From assembly GCA_963576475.1 (NCBI GenBank), contig OY754972.1, positions 30,675,107-30,739,106 of the forward strand: a DNA stretch of 64,000 nt, in the 5' to 3' direction. A program made the translations under genes and the position numbers. Below, one piece after another: positions 12,011-24,210 of the stretch. Under the pieces are notes generated by a model, which did not search any database, was not told the DNA's origin, and saw nothing but the letters and a program-made list of their open reading frames with translations. Every line of letters starts with the position of its first letter. The stretch's first letter is position 1. This DNA is from Molanna angustata. Lineage: Eukaryota > Arthropoda > Insecta > Trichoptera > Molannidae.

Positions 12011-12542
12011 CACGAAACATTGAAAAGTTAGAGGAAAATTCAGGCTACCAAAAATTTTAAGAATTTTTTTTTATATACCTATGAATAAATGGATATTTTT
12101 TTTTATGAATAAATAGATTCGTTTTTTTTATCAAAAAAAATATTTTATGCGAGTACTATTTATTGTTGGCAAAAAAAATGTGTCTCCTTAAAAACTTATA
12201 ATTTTTGACTCTTCCGACTCAAAAGGTTGCCGACACCTGAACTAGGGGAATGTTTTAAAATGTAATTGAATATCAGTGTATACAAAATTTCAGCAAGCTT
12301 AGTAGTCGAATCCTTCAGTATTTCTTGAATGAATTCCAAATACAACTTTTTCTGCACAAATATTAAATTTGTGAGATAAATAAATTAATATATGAAAATC
12401 TAGATAATTCATTAAAAAAAAAACATGAAAACTTCATAGGTTCACGCCTGTGTCAATTGATGTGCACAAAAAGGTGGGATTATTTCCATAAGACAATCAC
12501 CTTCAATCAACCCGAGCTATAATATGAACCCTCAAGGTCAAT
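12011..12542. other. AT-rich non-coding stretch
   Basis: No gene or repeat is recognised before the target duplication of the next LINE. Confidence 0.45.
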
Positions 12543-12554
12543 AATAGTTACCTT

Positions 12555-13133
12555 ACTTACTTACTTACTTACTCAGCCTCTTCTTGAGTCCAGTATTGGA
12601 CAAAGGCCTCCCGCTTGGACTTCCACTGGTCTCTATCCTGTGCCATCCTTCGCCATTCAGGACCTGCCACTTTTTTGATGTCATCGGACCATCTGGTCTG
12701 GGGCCTTCCCACGCTTCTGTTTTCCGTTCTTGGCCTCCAGTCCATCACAATTTTTGTCCATCGTCCATCTGACATCCGAGATATATGACCCGCCCAACTC
12801 CACTTTAACTCCGCTATTCTTTTGGCCACATTCGCTACTCCTGTGTTCTTCCTAATCCATTCATTAGTTTTGTGGTCCCTTAGCGAGATATTTAACATTC
12901 TTCTTTCCATCGCTCTTTGTGTCACTCTTAGCTTTTCCATCATTTTCTTAGTAAATGCGGATGTTTCAAAGCCGTAAGTGAGCACAGGGAGTACACAAGC
13001 GTCAAAAACTTTTTTCTTTAAGTGGATTGGGATATTTTTAGATTTAAGAACATTTGATAATTTGCTGAACGCTGCCCATCCTAGACCTCTTCTTCTTTCT
13101 ATTTCAGCTTCTAAATTATATCTTCCCAGTTTC
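12555..13133 (-). pseudogene. LINE reverse-transcriptase C-terminal fragment, open frame intact
   Basis: An uninterrupted minus-strand frame of about 188 codons reads as the C-terminal part of a non-LTR retrotransposon ORF2. Landmarks in order are GLGWAAFSKLSNVL, KKKVFDACVLPVLTYGFET, MERRMLNISLRDH, KWSWAGHISRMSDGRW, GRPQTRWSDDIKKVAG and FVQYWTQEEAE. The stop lies in a GTAA repeat tail (TTAC repeats on the + strand, 12551-12574). The flanks AATAGTTACCTT (12543-12554) and AATAGTAACCTT (13134-13145) look like a 12-bp target duplication with one change. It is 5'-truncated: the endonuclease domain and RT catalytic YxDD core are absent, so it is dead. The open frame implies a fairly recent insertion compared with the other LINE remnants here. 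Confidence 0.9.
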
Positions 13134-13145
13134 AATAGTAACCTT

Positions 13146-13990
13146 AGAAGTAATTAAATATAACAATAAACAAATTGATTCTAGCAATGAGGAAAGTATG
13201 GTTCAATATGGTATCGTCCAGTATATTATATTTTCATAAGTAGATTTAGCAAAAAAATGTTTTTTGGTGGAGAATAAATGGATTTGAACTCAGCTCCACT
13301 GATTTTTTTTTCCAGTACATCTCAGCCCCCGATCTTTTTCTACATATACTTGTCGACGGCCACTAGGGCTAGTTTGTGCAAAATTTGGTGCCTATTATGA
13401 TGTGGATTCCCAGATGTCAGGAATCTGTTTCCCTTCTGGTTAACCCGTGCATGGTGTGGTATTCTTTGTCAGTCCATATATGTACTTACCACAGAGTTTC
13501 TCCAATACCTACTCCTGTGTGTCCCCTATCAATATTACACATCTTGAATATTACACATCTCTCTGATCGTACGGTTCCTTATTCAAATATAGTACAAAGT
13601 AAAAAGTTTTGTAATTGGTGTAATACAAAGTAGGTATCTACTAACCTAATCGACGTCAGTATATTACAGCATGGTTGAGTAGATACCATGCACATAATAT
13701 TATGCTATGTGTATGTAACATAATATAAAAACTGACTTACTGACATTGTTCGTTTGTCACGAGAAATATATTATCCGTTAGTGCGGAATGCAGAGACGTG
13801 CCAAGTAAACACGTCATTAAGGCTGCTATACAGAATGTACATATTTCGTTTTGTGTGTGCCTTTAAGTTCTTAAGAAGAAATATCTTTGACTTATTATTA
13901 AGGTGAGTAACGTCGTTACTTCTACAAAATGCATGGCACATAAAAATAGCTATGTGATCTCAGTACTACGATGTAAGGAAAATGAATTGA
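13146..13990. other. Non-coding stretch
   Basis: No gene is recognised. A degenerate repeated ATTACACATCT motif occurs around 13534-13562. Confidence 0.4.
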
Positions 13991-13991
13991 T

Positions 13992-14446
<455 letters not shown>

Positions 14447-15034
14447 TTCACCCGTGAAAACATCAAATATAACATAAATAAATATATTAACAAATATATT
14501 AAAAAAATAATGAATAATTTATAAAATTAATAAAAAATACAATGAATAAATGAAAAACAAATATACGGCACTGTCGGCATTTAGTGTACATACCTATAGT
14601 TCTTGATAATCTAATATAGGTACCTTCTTGTGAATATACCATAATATCAGCTGAATGCTAGTTTTCTTTGTGGAAAAAAATGTTCGATTCGAACCGTTCT
14701 GATAATATTGTATCCATTCACTAGAGATTGCAATACCTACCAGAATCTCAACAAATTGACTAGATTCAAACGTACGGGGAATGCGGAATAGTACCTATTC
14801 CAATCGGAATTTTTAGTTAGAACTAACCTTATGTACTCTACTTATCATAGAACTAAACAAATTAACAGTATTAAATCATTGATAACTATCATCAAACATG
14901 TATGTGGTATCGAGGACATAACAAGATGGGGACGTAGCAGAAGGTGCTCCTGAACAGACCACATCGATTCTATGAATGACAAAGATGGAGGACCTCAACT
15001 CAGTTGTAGTTACCTTTGACCTCTACCTCCACCT
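14447..15034. other. Non-coding stretch
   Basis: No supportable gene. Around 14915-14990 a GC-richer patch faintly resembles LINE C-terminal coding (in one frame HIDSMNDK), but it is too weak to call. Confidence 0.4.
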
Positions 15035-15247
15035 TTTATTCCAACTGTCGATTCGTTCATGAGAATTCAATTCTCTGAAAGAATCGATATTATTAAGCCA
15101 AGATGCGTGTACGAAGGAACATTTTGTATGGCGTAGTGGACTTTTTGCATGCTAATAACACCAACTAGGGGCCTCGCAGCATATATGTTCCCATACATGG
15201 ATTTACTCAGAATTCGGAGTAGAACATTTTATGTGAGTTTTGTGTGT

Positions 15248-15303
<56 letters not shown>

Positions 15304-16084
15304 GTGTGTACATATGTGTGTGTATGTGTGTGTGTGTGTCCCTTATAACTTTTGATCCGCTAAATTTACAGAGCCCAAATTTTCAGAATATATAAACAGT
15401 TATAATCCTACAAAACTTTTATACTCATAATTGTGAATTTTTGTTTCAGTCAGGGGTTATCAACTTTTGAAATTTTGGTTTATTTTTCCATATATCTCAG
15501 AAACCATAAAAGTTAGAACGCTCAAAATTGGTATAAACATAGACAAATACAAAAACTCAAATTGATTTTTCAAAAAAAATCCAGGTATTCTCAAACATTT
15601 TTTATTAAGAAAAATATTTTTTTTTATGATAAATTTATGAGTTTAACTGCCTATATTTCCATTTTTTTTTAAATATCAAAAAAAGCCGAAACACCCCAAC
15701 TAGATAATTTAATTCACTATAAAAATATTAACATTGTATTAGCACATCTCAATTTTTTTTTAACAATTTTCGTAAAAATTGAATTTAATGACGACATTGC
15801 TTCATACAATTTGTATGGCAGTCGCCTACACACAATATCTTAGAATACTTAATTGTTTGATACTAATGTCCATACATACATACCATCATGCTGTTTTCAT
15901 TTTCTGGGTAGGATCATATGACTGACCTCCATATTATCCTATCTTGACATACATACCTAGGTACATGTGTTGTATAGAAAATATCTTAAAATATTAAATA
16001 ATTTGTATTTATGGGTTTAAAGTTTGGTACTTATTCTTCAACTATACATACTAACGATATCGACAGTTGGATCTCATGTGTTAC
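15035..16084 (+). mobile_element. MITE-1, long copy lacking the left terminus
   Basis: Collinear with 45293-46300: CCAACTGTCGATTCGTTCA, GCATATATGTTCCCATACAT, a GT tract, CTTATAACTTTTGATCCGCT, AGTCAGGGGTTATCAACTTT, GCCGAAACACCCCAACTAGA, CATACATACCATCATGCTG, and a terminal GACAGTTGGATCTCATGTG. No transposase frame exists, so it is a non-autonomous DNA transposon. Its left inverted repeat is missing. Confidence 0.9.
15239..15341 (+). repeat. (GT)n tract internal to MITE-1
   Basis: About 100 bp of GT repeats with minor interruptions, at the same site as the shorter GT tract in the copy at 45483-45544 and the antisense CA run at 38137-38160. Confidence 0.95.
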
Positions 16085-16445
16085 TCAGTTAGGTAAGACT
16101 CAGCTAGGTTCGATTCCCAGCAGGGGATGAATTAAAAAAAAATACCAATACTGAAAATAGGGCATGGAAATGAGTAAATTGTTGTGAATGAAATTATGGA
16201 ATTGCAAAGTTTAATGTAACATAATAACTTTATGAATGTATGTAGGTTCATCACAGAGCTGTTAATATTCTTGCAGCATCACAAGAAAGTTGTTATGAAA
16301 GGAATTACCAAGACCAGATGATAATGCAATATCCGACATGTTGAAGGTATAGGTATATCACTTCACCATACTACACTACACATTGTAAAGATTCTCACAA
16401 TCTCTTAATATAAATGACGATAGGTATACATTGGTACTTTTGAAA
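16085..16445. other. Non-coding stretch with a B-box-like motif
   Basis: AGGTTCGATTCCCAGCAGGG near 16110-16129 resembles the Pol III B box of SINE A, followed by an A-rich run. The rest shows nothing. Confidence 0.4.
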
Positions 16446-16446
16446 C

Positions 16447-17683
<1,237 letters not shown>

Positions 17684-17695
17684 CATTTTACATAC

Positions 17696-17810
17696 AATTC
17701 CACAACGTGGGGTAACCAGCGACTAGTGTGTGAATGTGCGGTGAACATCATTGCTAAACTATGTGAGATGTTATTTTGCCTGTTGTGTTTTCGATTGCCC
17801 AGCTCTCACA
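17696..17810 (+). repeat. Family C dispersed repeat, partial
   Basis: Shares CCACAACGTGGGGTAACC and ACTATGTGAGATGTTATTTT with the copies at 39655-39975 and 48962-49180. It lacks the middle block (CCACAAACCAGTCT) present in those copies, so it is internally deleted. Confidence 0.75.
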
Positions 17811-17835
17811 GCCTCTCCTAAATGAGCCACACTGG

Positions 17836-18260
17836 TTTAGGTGTCCAGAGCGAATAGATTACAAAGTGTGTATGATGGTTTTCAAGGCTCGCATGATTTG
17901 GATCCGCACTATATTCGAGAACTGTGTTAGAAGAATGTACCATCGGAGGAATGCACCATCAGAGGCATGTATCATCAGAGGATTGTACTATCAGAGGATT
18001 GTACCATCAGCGGAATGTTCCATCAGAGGAATGTACCATCAGAGGAATGTCCCATCAGAGAGACGCTTAACATTGAGATCGTCAGAATCACAGAATACCA
18101 AATATTTCAAAGAATTGGATAGAGCCAAGAAGGAGGCTTTCTTTGATCGTGGTTTCAGTGTAAAGGTACCAGTCAAATGGAATAAATTGACTTCTAAATT
18201 GAGTGGAGAGTTTCGTAACCTTCAGTAAATTGCTTAAGACTTCTCTGTTTCACAAAGCGA
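17836..18260 (+). pseudogene. Second LINE C-terminus, interrupted by a minisatellite
   Basis: The frame reads ERIDYKVCMMVFKARMIW, like the RIDYK-CLLVFK motif of CR1/L2-type elements. It then enters a 16-bp tandem repeat and resumes as KKEAFFDRGFSVKVPVKWNK, like the closing RSF-YRG-xxWN-LP motif, followed by a stop. The order is that of an ORF2 end, but the inserted minisatellite replaces the expected linker. It appears to be a different lineage from the fragment at 16447-16988. Confidence 0.7.
17933..18062 (+). repeat. 16-bp minisatellite, about 8 units
   Basis: Unit close to AATGTACCATCAGAGG with point variants. It lies inside LINE coding remnants and keeps an open frame because three 16-bp units make 48 bp. 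Confidence 0.9.
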
Positions 18261-18327
18261 ACAAATAAGCAAAAGTGCCCTTGAAATGGTCTTTTTACCA
18301 TAAAACGGCGCTATAAATTCATTAATA

Positions 18328-18500
18328 TTATTACTATTACAGGTCCTTAAAATAAGTACATAAACATATTTACATTTTAAACATAAATACATTTTATTCC
18401 CTAAATTAAGCATAAATGCTTGTACTAGAGGTGAACGATATCGGTCGTGGCAGGATTCAAACTCGCAATCATTGGATTAGAACCGCTCTGCCACCACCCA
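18328..18500 (-). mobile_element. SINE B copy
   Basis: On the minus strand a tRNA-like head (GGTGGCAGAGCGGTTCTAAT as the A-box side, GCGAGTTTGAATCCTGCC as the B-box side) is followed by GACCGATATCGTTCACC and a body with TTTATGCTTAATTTAGGGA, matching the copy at 20851-21030. It is a Pol III-type retroelement with no coding capacity. Confidence 0.8.
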
Positions 18501-18708
18501 TTTAGATATAATAGAAAATAGAAAAGTAGAACATTGATAATAGAAAAGAATGGAAACACTACTTTAAGTCGGTGCCTCACTAATTTAACTGCGAAATTAA
18601 TTAAATTGAATTGTTGCCCGAAATTAGGGTATAGTTCCAATTCAAGTGTGTGTACTGCCGAAGCAAGTACATGAAACTAGGGTAGGAAAGATTTGTTTGA
18701 ACTGTTCT

Positions 18709-18859
18709 GGGTGGCAAGTCTGGTTCAATCGGCGAAATCAAAACCCTCGTGATTACCCATATCATGGATATAATTATTATATGGAGTTTTATAATATCTT
18801 TAGATGTCATAGAACTCCATACGATAATTACATCCATGATATGTATAATGCCCCCCTGG
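18709..18859. mobile_element. MITE-D copy 1
   Basis: One end is GGTGGCAAGTCTGGTTCAA, the other reads GCCCCCCTGG. The core is palindromic: ATATCATGGATATAATTATT against GATAATTACATCCATGATAT. It is similar in order to 19572-19733 (opposite orientation). Confidence 0.8.
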
Positions 18860-19571
18860 TTTAACATACATAAATAGGCCAGGTGCCAAAGTTGGTAAAT
18901 AAACAAGCCAGCAGCGACTTAATTGTGTAACGCTTTAACTGAAGACAATTCACTAATCGATTTATTTTGTCAAAAAAATTGACTTTGGACACACTACACG
19001 GTAGGACTTGGCATTAAATTCTGTGTCATTGTTGTTAATATTCTCACACAATACATACATATATACGGTAATTAGCATTAATTAACTAAAGATCCGTTAT
19101 CTATTAAATAATAATATGAAATGACCCATTTGTGTACACATTTAACAAAGACAATTTGCCAAAATAAAAGCAATAAAAAGGCTAAAATACAAGACATTAA
19201 GACGACTAATTAAGCAGATTCAGATCTTATTGTGACGTGACATTGAGCATATTTTAGTATACTTACATGTGACATAATGAATATTGTCTGTGACAAAATG
19301 GAAGCTTTACACAAAATATACTTGACTTTGATATAAGGAACACAAAGACCTCGAAATAATACTTTACATGTCTAAAGTATTATATAAGTACTAAATTTAA
19401 ATTTTGACGTTGTTACGTATTACAACTGTTGGCGAATACATTTCACATGTCTGTCCCGATTTGTAACCGATTTTTCACTTAAAATTTCGACCAGCTTGAC
19501 CTCTGAAACTTTCAAGAATTTTGTATTTCAAACAAAGTAAACAATAATCTGCAATGTTTTATTGCATAAAA
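18860..19571. other. AT-rich non-coding stretch
   Basis: No gene or repeat is recognised between two MITE-D copies. Confidence 0.45.
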
Positions 19572-19733
19572 CCAGCAGGGCAAGGGCACGATTACCCATA
19601 TCATGGATATAATTAGGTATTATATGGAATTCTATAAAATCGTTAGATGTCATAGAACTCCATATGATAATTATATCCATGATATCTCGAGGGTTTTGAT
19701 TTCGCCGGTTGAACCAGACTTGCCCCTGCCCGG
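19572..19733. mobile_element. MITE-D copy 2
   Basis: Inverted relative to copy 1, with the same palindromic core (CATATCATGGATATAATTA and its complement) and the end GGTTGAACCAGACTTGCCCC. Confidence 0.8.
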
Positions 19734-20733
19734 ATAATTTTTGGAATTTATTTTTTATAAATTTCTTTTGATAGTAACTTTACAACGTGTTTTCAAAGAA
19801 AACTTTGAAAAGAGAGTTTTAATTTCTTTTTATTTACTTTTGAACATAATAATAAGGTATGGTTAGTTGCATAACATCACACGTCCAAAATCTGTTCATT
19901 GTTTCAACTAAATTACGAAGGATTTTTTTAATTGTTTATCAAATTTATATATAAAAATATTTTTTTAAATGGCGATTATTTCATCCAGTAATTTATTATA
20001 GCTAACCAGACGATGTCATAAAATACAAATATATATATTTAATCATACATTGTTTATTATCATTATTTTTAATGGTTTAGATGAAATTTCAATCGGTACA
20101 AATACAAAAATAAAATGTTAAAAAACCAGTTAATAATTACTTACATTTGATATAAAAATTGCTATATTATTATCCAGTTATCAATGCAGGATAACAGAGA
20201 GTAAAAAGAAAAATATTTCATGAAAAAACAATGATTTAAATCAGAATATATTTTTGTTAATTAAGTAGCCATTCCAATACAAAAAAAAACGCCAATAATC
20301 TTGTTGGTATGAATATCGTGAAATTATATGTATAATGACTTTTGTACCTAATACATACATAATTATGTTTTTAGAGAAATTATTTCAAACTCGTCATAAT
20401 TTATCGGTATTTGTCACATGTTCACCTATTTCACATACATAATATTATTATTATCATAAATATTTGGAAAAATAAATACTTAACATCGGGTTTATATTTA
20501 AAAGTGGGGTAATGATTATATAATGACTATACCAAATAATATTTGAATTGACGCTGCATTCAATTAACGTAATTTAAATATAATAATATTATACCAACCT
20601 ATAATTTGTTGATTTTTGCAGATTACACATATCATGATAGAATAAATTAGCTAAACAACATAATAAAATAAATAAAAATGCATAAAGGGACGTATGAAAA
20701 AGTATCCAAAACAGCATGATAATTTTATATAAA
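19734..20733. other. AT-rich non-coding stretch
   Basis: Nothing supportable as a gene or repeat is visible. Confidence 0.45.
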
Positions 20734-20734
20734 T

Positions 20735-21118
20735 AAATAATAAACACTTCCTTGCACCCTGCGAAATTGGCGAGTTTAGTTGCCGCATGGCAATTTCTTC
20801 CAATTAACAGTGTATCCAGTCCAGAGAAGCAATACATCTGTGAGAAAGATGGGTCGATGGCAGAGCGGTCAGCGCGCTGGGCTAGGAATCCAGTGGTCGC
20901 AAGTTCGAATCCTGCCTCGACCGATTTCGTTCACCGCAAAAGGATTTATGCTTAATTTAGGGAGTGTAGGAAAACGTATTATATGTACTTGTTTAACAAG
21001 GACATGTTCCATTTTAATTTAAAAAAAAATAATTTAAATAAATTTCTCCTCTGCTGGGGATCGAACCCAGGACGCCCGCACAGAATTCAAACGGCTTACC
21101 AACTGTGCCAAGGTGGTT
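20735..21118 (-). mobile_element. SINE A copy split by SINE B
   Basis: The 3' part (20735-20848) has TTGCACCCTGCG and GGCAATTTCTTCCAATTAAC. The 5' part (about 21031-21118) has TTTCTCCTCTGCTGGGGATC, GAACCCAGGACGCCCGCACA and GGCTTACCAACTGTGCCA. Together they match the uninterrupted copy at 29005-29205. The break falls in the GTGAGAA/AATTTAAAT linker, where SINE B lies. The tRNA-like head carries the B box GGTTCGATCCC. Confidence 0.9.
20851..21030 (+). mobile_element. SINE B copy with well-preserved tRNA-like head
   Basis: GGTCGATGGCAGAGCGGTCA with AGTTCGAATCCTGCC folds as a near-cloverleaf. Acceptor bases GGTCGA pair with TCGACC, and an anticodon-like stem CTGGG/TCCAG holds the loop CTAGGAA. 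The mismatched T stem and the position of the unit at the head of a longer repeat argue for a SINE rather than a tRNA gene. The body (TTTATGCTTAATTTAGGGA) is shared with 18328-18500 and the 3' end is A-rich. It lies inside SINE A and so is the younger insertion. Confidence 0.85.
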
Positions 21119-21240
21119 GGGTTGAACCAACAATTTGGACTCTAGAAAAGTAAGGTTCATAGTTTAGTCATCACATGTGGTGAGGGTTTCCGCGAATTGG
21201 TGTCGCTAGATAACCGCAACAGAGGGTTCGGGCGAATCAC

Positions 21241-21418
21241 CAGGGGGGGCAAGTCCCATCAAACAGTGGATTCAAAATCCTTATAAACACCCATATCATG
21301 GATATAATTATCTAATTGAGTTATATAATATCTTAAGAACTCCATAAGATAATTATATCCATGCTATGGGTTGTCATGAGGGTTTTGATTCCACCGTTTG
21401 ACGGGATTTGCGCCCCTG
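21241..21418. mobile_element. MITE-D copy 3, both termini visible
   Basis: Ends CAGGGGGGCAAGTCCC and GGGATTTGCGCCCCTG form a terminal inverted repeat. The core holds the CATATCATGGATATAATTAT palindrome. CAG...CTG ends suggest a hAT-like origin, but I see no convincing 8-bp flanking duplication (CGAATCAC against ATGTGAAG). Confidence 0.8.
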
Positions 21419-21724
21419 ATGTGAAGGCTCGATTTGAACTGCCAACAAGAGTTGGCCATGAAAAATCATGTGAAGTTAAATAAAAATGGATAAAAAGAAA
21501 ATTTGGATTGTATTCTGCAGTTTCGTAAGATATATGAAATATTCGTACTAATACTATTTATCTTCTACTTTCTTAATTATACAATTTGGAAATAGTATTT
21601 AAAGCCTACGTTATTCAATTTCTATGACTTAATAATACGTGTAATTTCTTTCTTTATTACTGTAATCAATACACAATACACATATCATCTAACACTTTAT
21701 CTAAGTCGAGTATCTTTTGTCAAC

Positions 21725-22031
21725 AACGTTATGAAAAATGTTCTAATGTTTGTTAAAAGCGAAGAGAAGGCGTATTTAAAAAATATGTTGACTGCTTTAT
21801 TAGATTATATAATTTGAAAGGCAGTTTTTACCGAGCACGTGCTGACAATATGGTTTTACAAATAAAATAGAAATCGGTAGACATGGTAAATTCACCGCTG
21901 AACTGAAAATTGAAGATTATGATGATTTTCTCACCATCAGATCCTGGCCACATTTGAATGAGACTACCAATGAAAAAACTATCATTGGAATCAGACAACG
22001 CGGTGAAGAATTATTGATGACCATACATAAA
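21725..22031 (+). pseudogene. Decayed coding segment of unknown identity
   Basis: Three consecutive stretches in different frames look protein-like. The first contains FVKSEEKAYLKNMLTALL (about 21749-21802). The second contains FYRARADNMVLQIK (about 21823-21866). The third is open for 74 codons between stops (21846-22070) and contains IEDYDDFLTIRSWPH and TIIGIRQRGEELLMTIHK. The charged, low-repeat composition contrasts with neighbouring AT-rich DNA. The frame changes fall between stretches, as in a pseudogene with small indels; an alternative is exons, since AAATAG|AAATCGG could be an acceptor. A MITE-1 copy begins directly after it at 22032. I do not recognise the family and infer no function. 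Confidence 0.5.
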
Positions 22032-22170
22032 ACTAGTTGCATGCAACACAAAAGATTCAACTGTCGATAGCGAAAGTATGTATAGTAGAAGAATATGTAC
22101 CAAAATATAAACTCTTTTAAGATGTTTTGTTTTCAATACAAAACATAATATGTCACGATAGTAAAGGGTG
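22032..22170 (-). mobile_element. MITE-1, end fragment
   Basis: Starts ACTAGTTGCATGCAACAC and TTCAACTGTCGATAGCG, the MITE-1 terminal inverted repeat in minus orientation, then TTTAAGATGTTTTGTTTTC. It abuts the decayed coding segment. Confidence 0.75.
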
Positions 22171-22399
22171 AAGTTAAATCTTTTTTTCTACTCCGATTTT
22201 TTTTAGAACAATATAAAATATGATTTTTTAATTTTGTCAATACTGAATACTGTTGAATATGTAGAATTCCATAAAAATGGGTATTTTAAATCAAACAAAT
22301 GATTTGGTCTACATATATATTTTTTTCCTGAATCCAGGACGACCGTTTCAGTTTATTAGGCCCTTATCAACTGGTAAACATAAAAACTCTGCTAATATA

Positions 22400-22665
22400 C
22401 TAAAATTCGGTACATTTTTGCAATTATGAATTGTTCACAACAGTTGTATTATAGTGGACCACTGGTATACAGACCAAAACTAACCCACAATAAAAACGTA
22501 AGATCTTCCGCCTTTCGGTAAAGACTTTATATTATTTTTAAACAGCTGTACCTACTGAAGGTTTTTACATTACTTAAAAAAACCTGCATCGACGTAATTC
22601 CCAACATAAACTATAATACAACTGTTGTGAACAATTCATAATTGCAAAAATGTACCGAATTTTAG
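22400..22665. mobile_element. Palindromic MITE with perfect 55-bp arms
   Basis: Arms 22400-22454 and 22611-22665 are exact inverted copies, starting CTAAAATTCGGTACATTTTT. It is present only in the left arm of the surrounding inverted repeat; the right arm reads straight through (TACTAAAATCGG when reverse-complemented). Hence it inserted after the large inverted repeat formed. Confidence 0.9.
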
Positions 22666-22669
22666 TCGG

Positions 22670-22795
22670 TCTAGGACACTTGACTGCGGCCACTTGGGTG
22701 CGGGACACTTGGCTGCGAGACACTTGGCTGCGGCGGACATTTGGCTGCGGGACACTTGGGTGCGACGGACACTTGGGTGCGAGCCCACTTGGTCG
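22670..22795 (+). repeat. 15-16-bp tandem repeat, left arm
   Basis: Units such as GGGACACTTGGCTGCG, with GGGTGCG and GGTCGCG variants, about eight copies. Several frames stay open through it, which is a by-product. Confidence 0.9.
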
Positions 22796-23094
22796 CGAAT
22801 TCAAAAATATTTTTTTTCTGCCTAGGGCTGAAGTTTTTCGTGCTGATTTTTGTAATGCTCTTTATCATATAAGTAGTTGATATACAAGTAGGTACCTATA
22901 TACAGACATTAAAAATATAAAAAAAATATTTATTTATTAAATCTTCTTGAAATTATAATTAGTACACTGGCGGGCTTATTGCCTAGTGGCAATTTCTTCC
23001 AATTTGTACTTATGTTTGAAATTGTAAAGTAAAAACACGGTTATGAAACCAAGTTATTTTTTACACTATAAAAATAAGAGAATTTTTCATACAC

Positions 23095-23604
23095 ACTAGT
23101 TGCATGTAACACATGAGATCCAACTGTCGATAGCGATAGTATGTATACTTGTATAGTTGAAGAATAAGTAAGTACCAAACTATAAACCAATAAATCGAAA
23201 TTATTGAATTTTTTTAAGATATTTTGTTTTCTACACAAAACATGTAGGTATGTATGCCGACCGCCGTGGCACTGTTGGTAAGCCGTTCGGTTTCTGTGCG
23301 GGCGTCCTGGGTTCGATACCCAGTAGAGGAGAAATATATTTAAATTCATTTCTCACCCAAATATTGCTTCTCTGGGCTGGAAACACTGGTTAGTTGGAAG
23401 AAATTGCCATACGGCAATAAACTCGCCACTTGCGCATGGTGCAAGGAAGTGTTTATTATTATTGTGTATGTCAAGATAGGATAGTATGGAGGTTAGTCCC
23501 TTTTTTCCTACCCGGAATATGAAAACAGCATGATGGTATGTATGTATGTTTAGAGATTAAGTATCAAACTATCAAGTCTTCTAACATATTGTGTATAGGC
23601 GACA
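23095..23604 (-). mobile_element. MITE-1 copy carrying SINE A
   Basis: Begins ACTAGTTGCATGTAACACAT, continues through TTTAAGATATTTTGTTTTCT and GTAGGTATGTATG, is cut by SINE A, then resumes TGTATGTCAAGATAGGATAG and ends near the ACATATTGTGTATAGGCGAC block. It is truncated before the far terminus. Confidence 0.9.
23257..23464 (+). mobile_element. SINE A, complete, with TGTATG target duplication
   Basis: tRNA-like head GCCGTGGCACTGTTGGTAAG with B box GGTTCGATACC, body TTTCTCACCCAAATATTGCT, tail GGCAATAAACTCGCC ending in ATT repeats. TGTATG flanks it at 23251-23256 and 23465-23470, and joining the flanks would restore the MITE-1 sequence. Confidence 0.93.
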
Positions 23605-24014
23605 AAACAAAAAATATAAAAATATATTTACTGATATATATTTACTGATTTACTGATATAAATATATTTACTGATATATTTACAAAAAATATATTTACTG
23701 AGAAGAACAAAACTGTATATTTTATAAAAATAATAAACATTATAGTTTCTGTTGTATCTTTTTATTTTCATATAGATTCTTTTTTGATATTCCTTTTCTT
23801 ATAGATTTGTAGGCCGATATTTAATGCAGGATGTGGCACTTGTAATTGGCTGACCAGTTTTGTAGTAGCTTGCCCTTATTTGATGAAACAACGATGTATA
23901 GTAACTTTTTAGCTGTAAGTGGTTCTTTAAATAAAAATAAATAAATAAATATAAAGAGCATTACAAAAATCAGTACGAAATATTTCATTCCTAAGCAGAA
24001 AAAAATATTTTTGA

Positions 24015-24210
24015 TTTCGCGACCAAGTGGGCTCGCACCCAAGTGTCCGTCGCGACCAAATGGACTCGCAACCAAGTGGGCTCGCACCCAAGTGTCCGTC
24101 GCACCCAAGTGTCCCGCAGCCAAATGTCCCCCGCAGCCAAGTGTCTCGCAGCCAAGTGTCCCGCACCCAAGTGTCCCGCACCCAAGTGGCCGCAGTCAAG
24201 TGTCCCATTC
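24015..24210 (-). repeat. 15-16-bp tandem repeat, right arm
   Basis: Inverted counterpart of 22670-22795 (CGCACCCAAGTGTCC-type units) but longer, with about twelve units, so the two arrays have changed copy number independently. Confidence 0.9.

Noticed and set aside
14915..14990. Possible LINE C-terminal remnant
   Set aside because: Only a weak resemblance over a few residues with a stop inside; not enough to call.
20852..20923. A tRNA gene with an AGG anticodon-like loop
   Set aside because: The acceptor and T stems have mismatches, and the unit heads a longer repeat also present at 18328-18500, so it is a SINE head.
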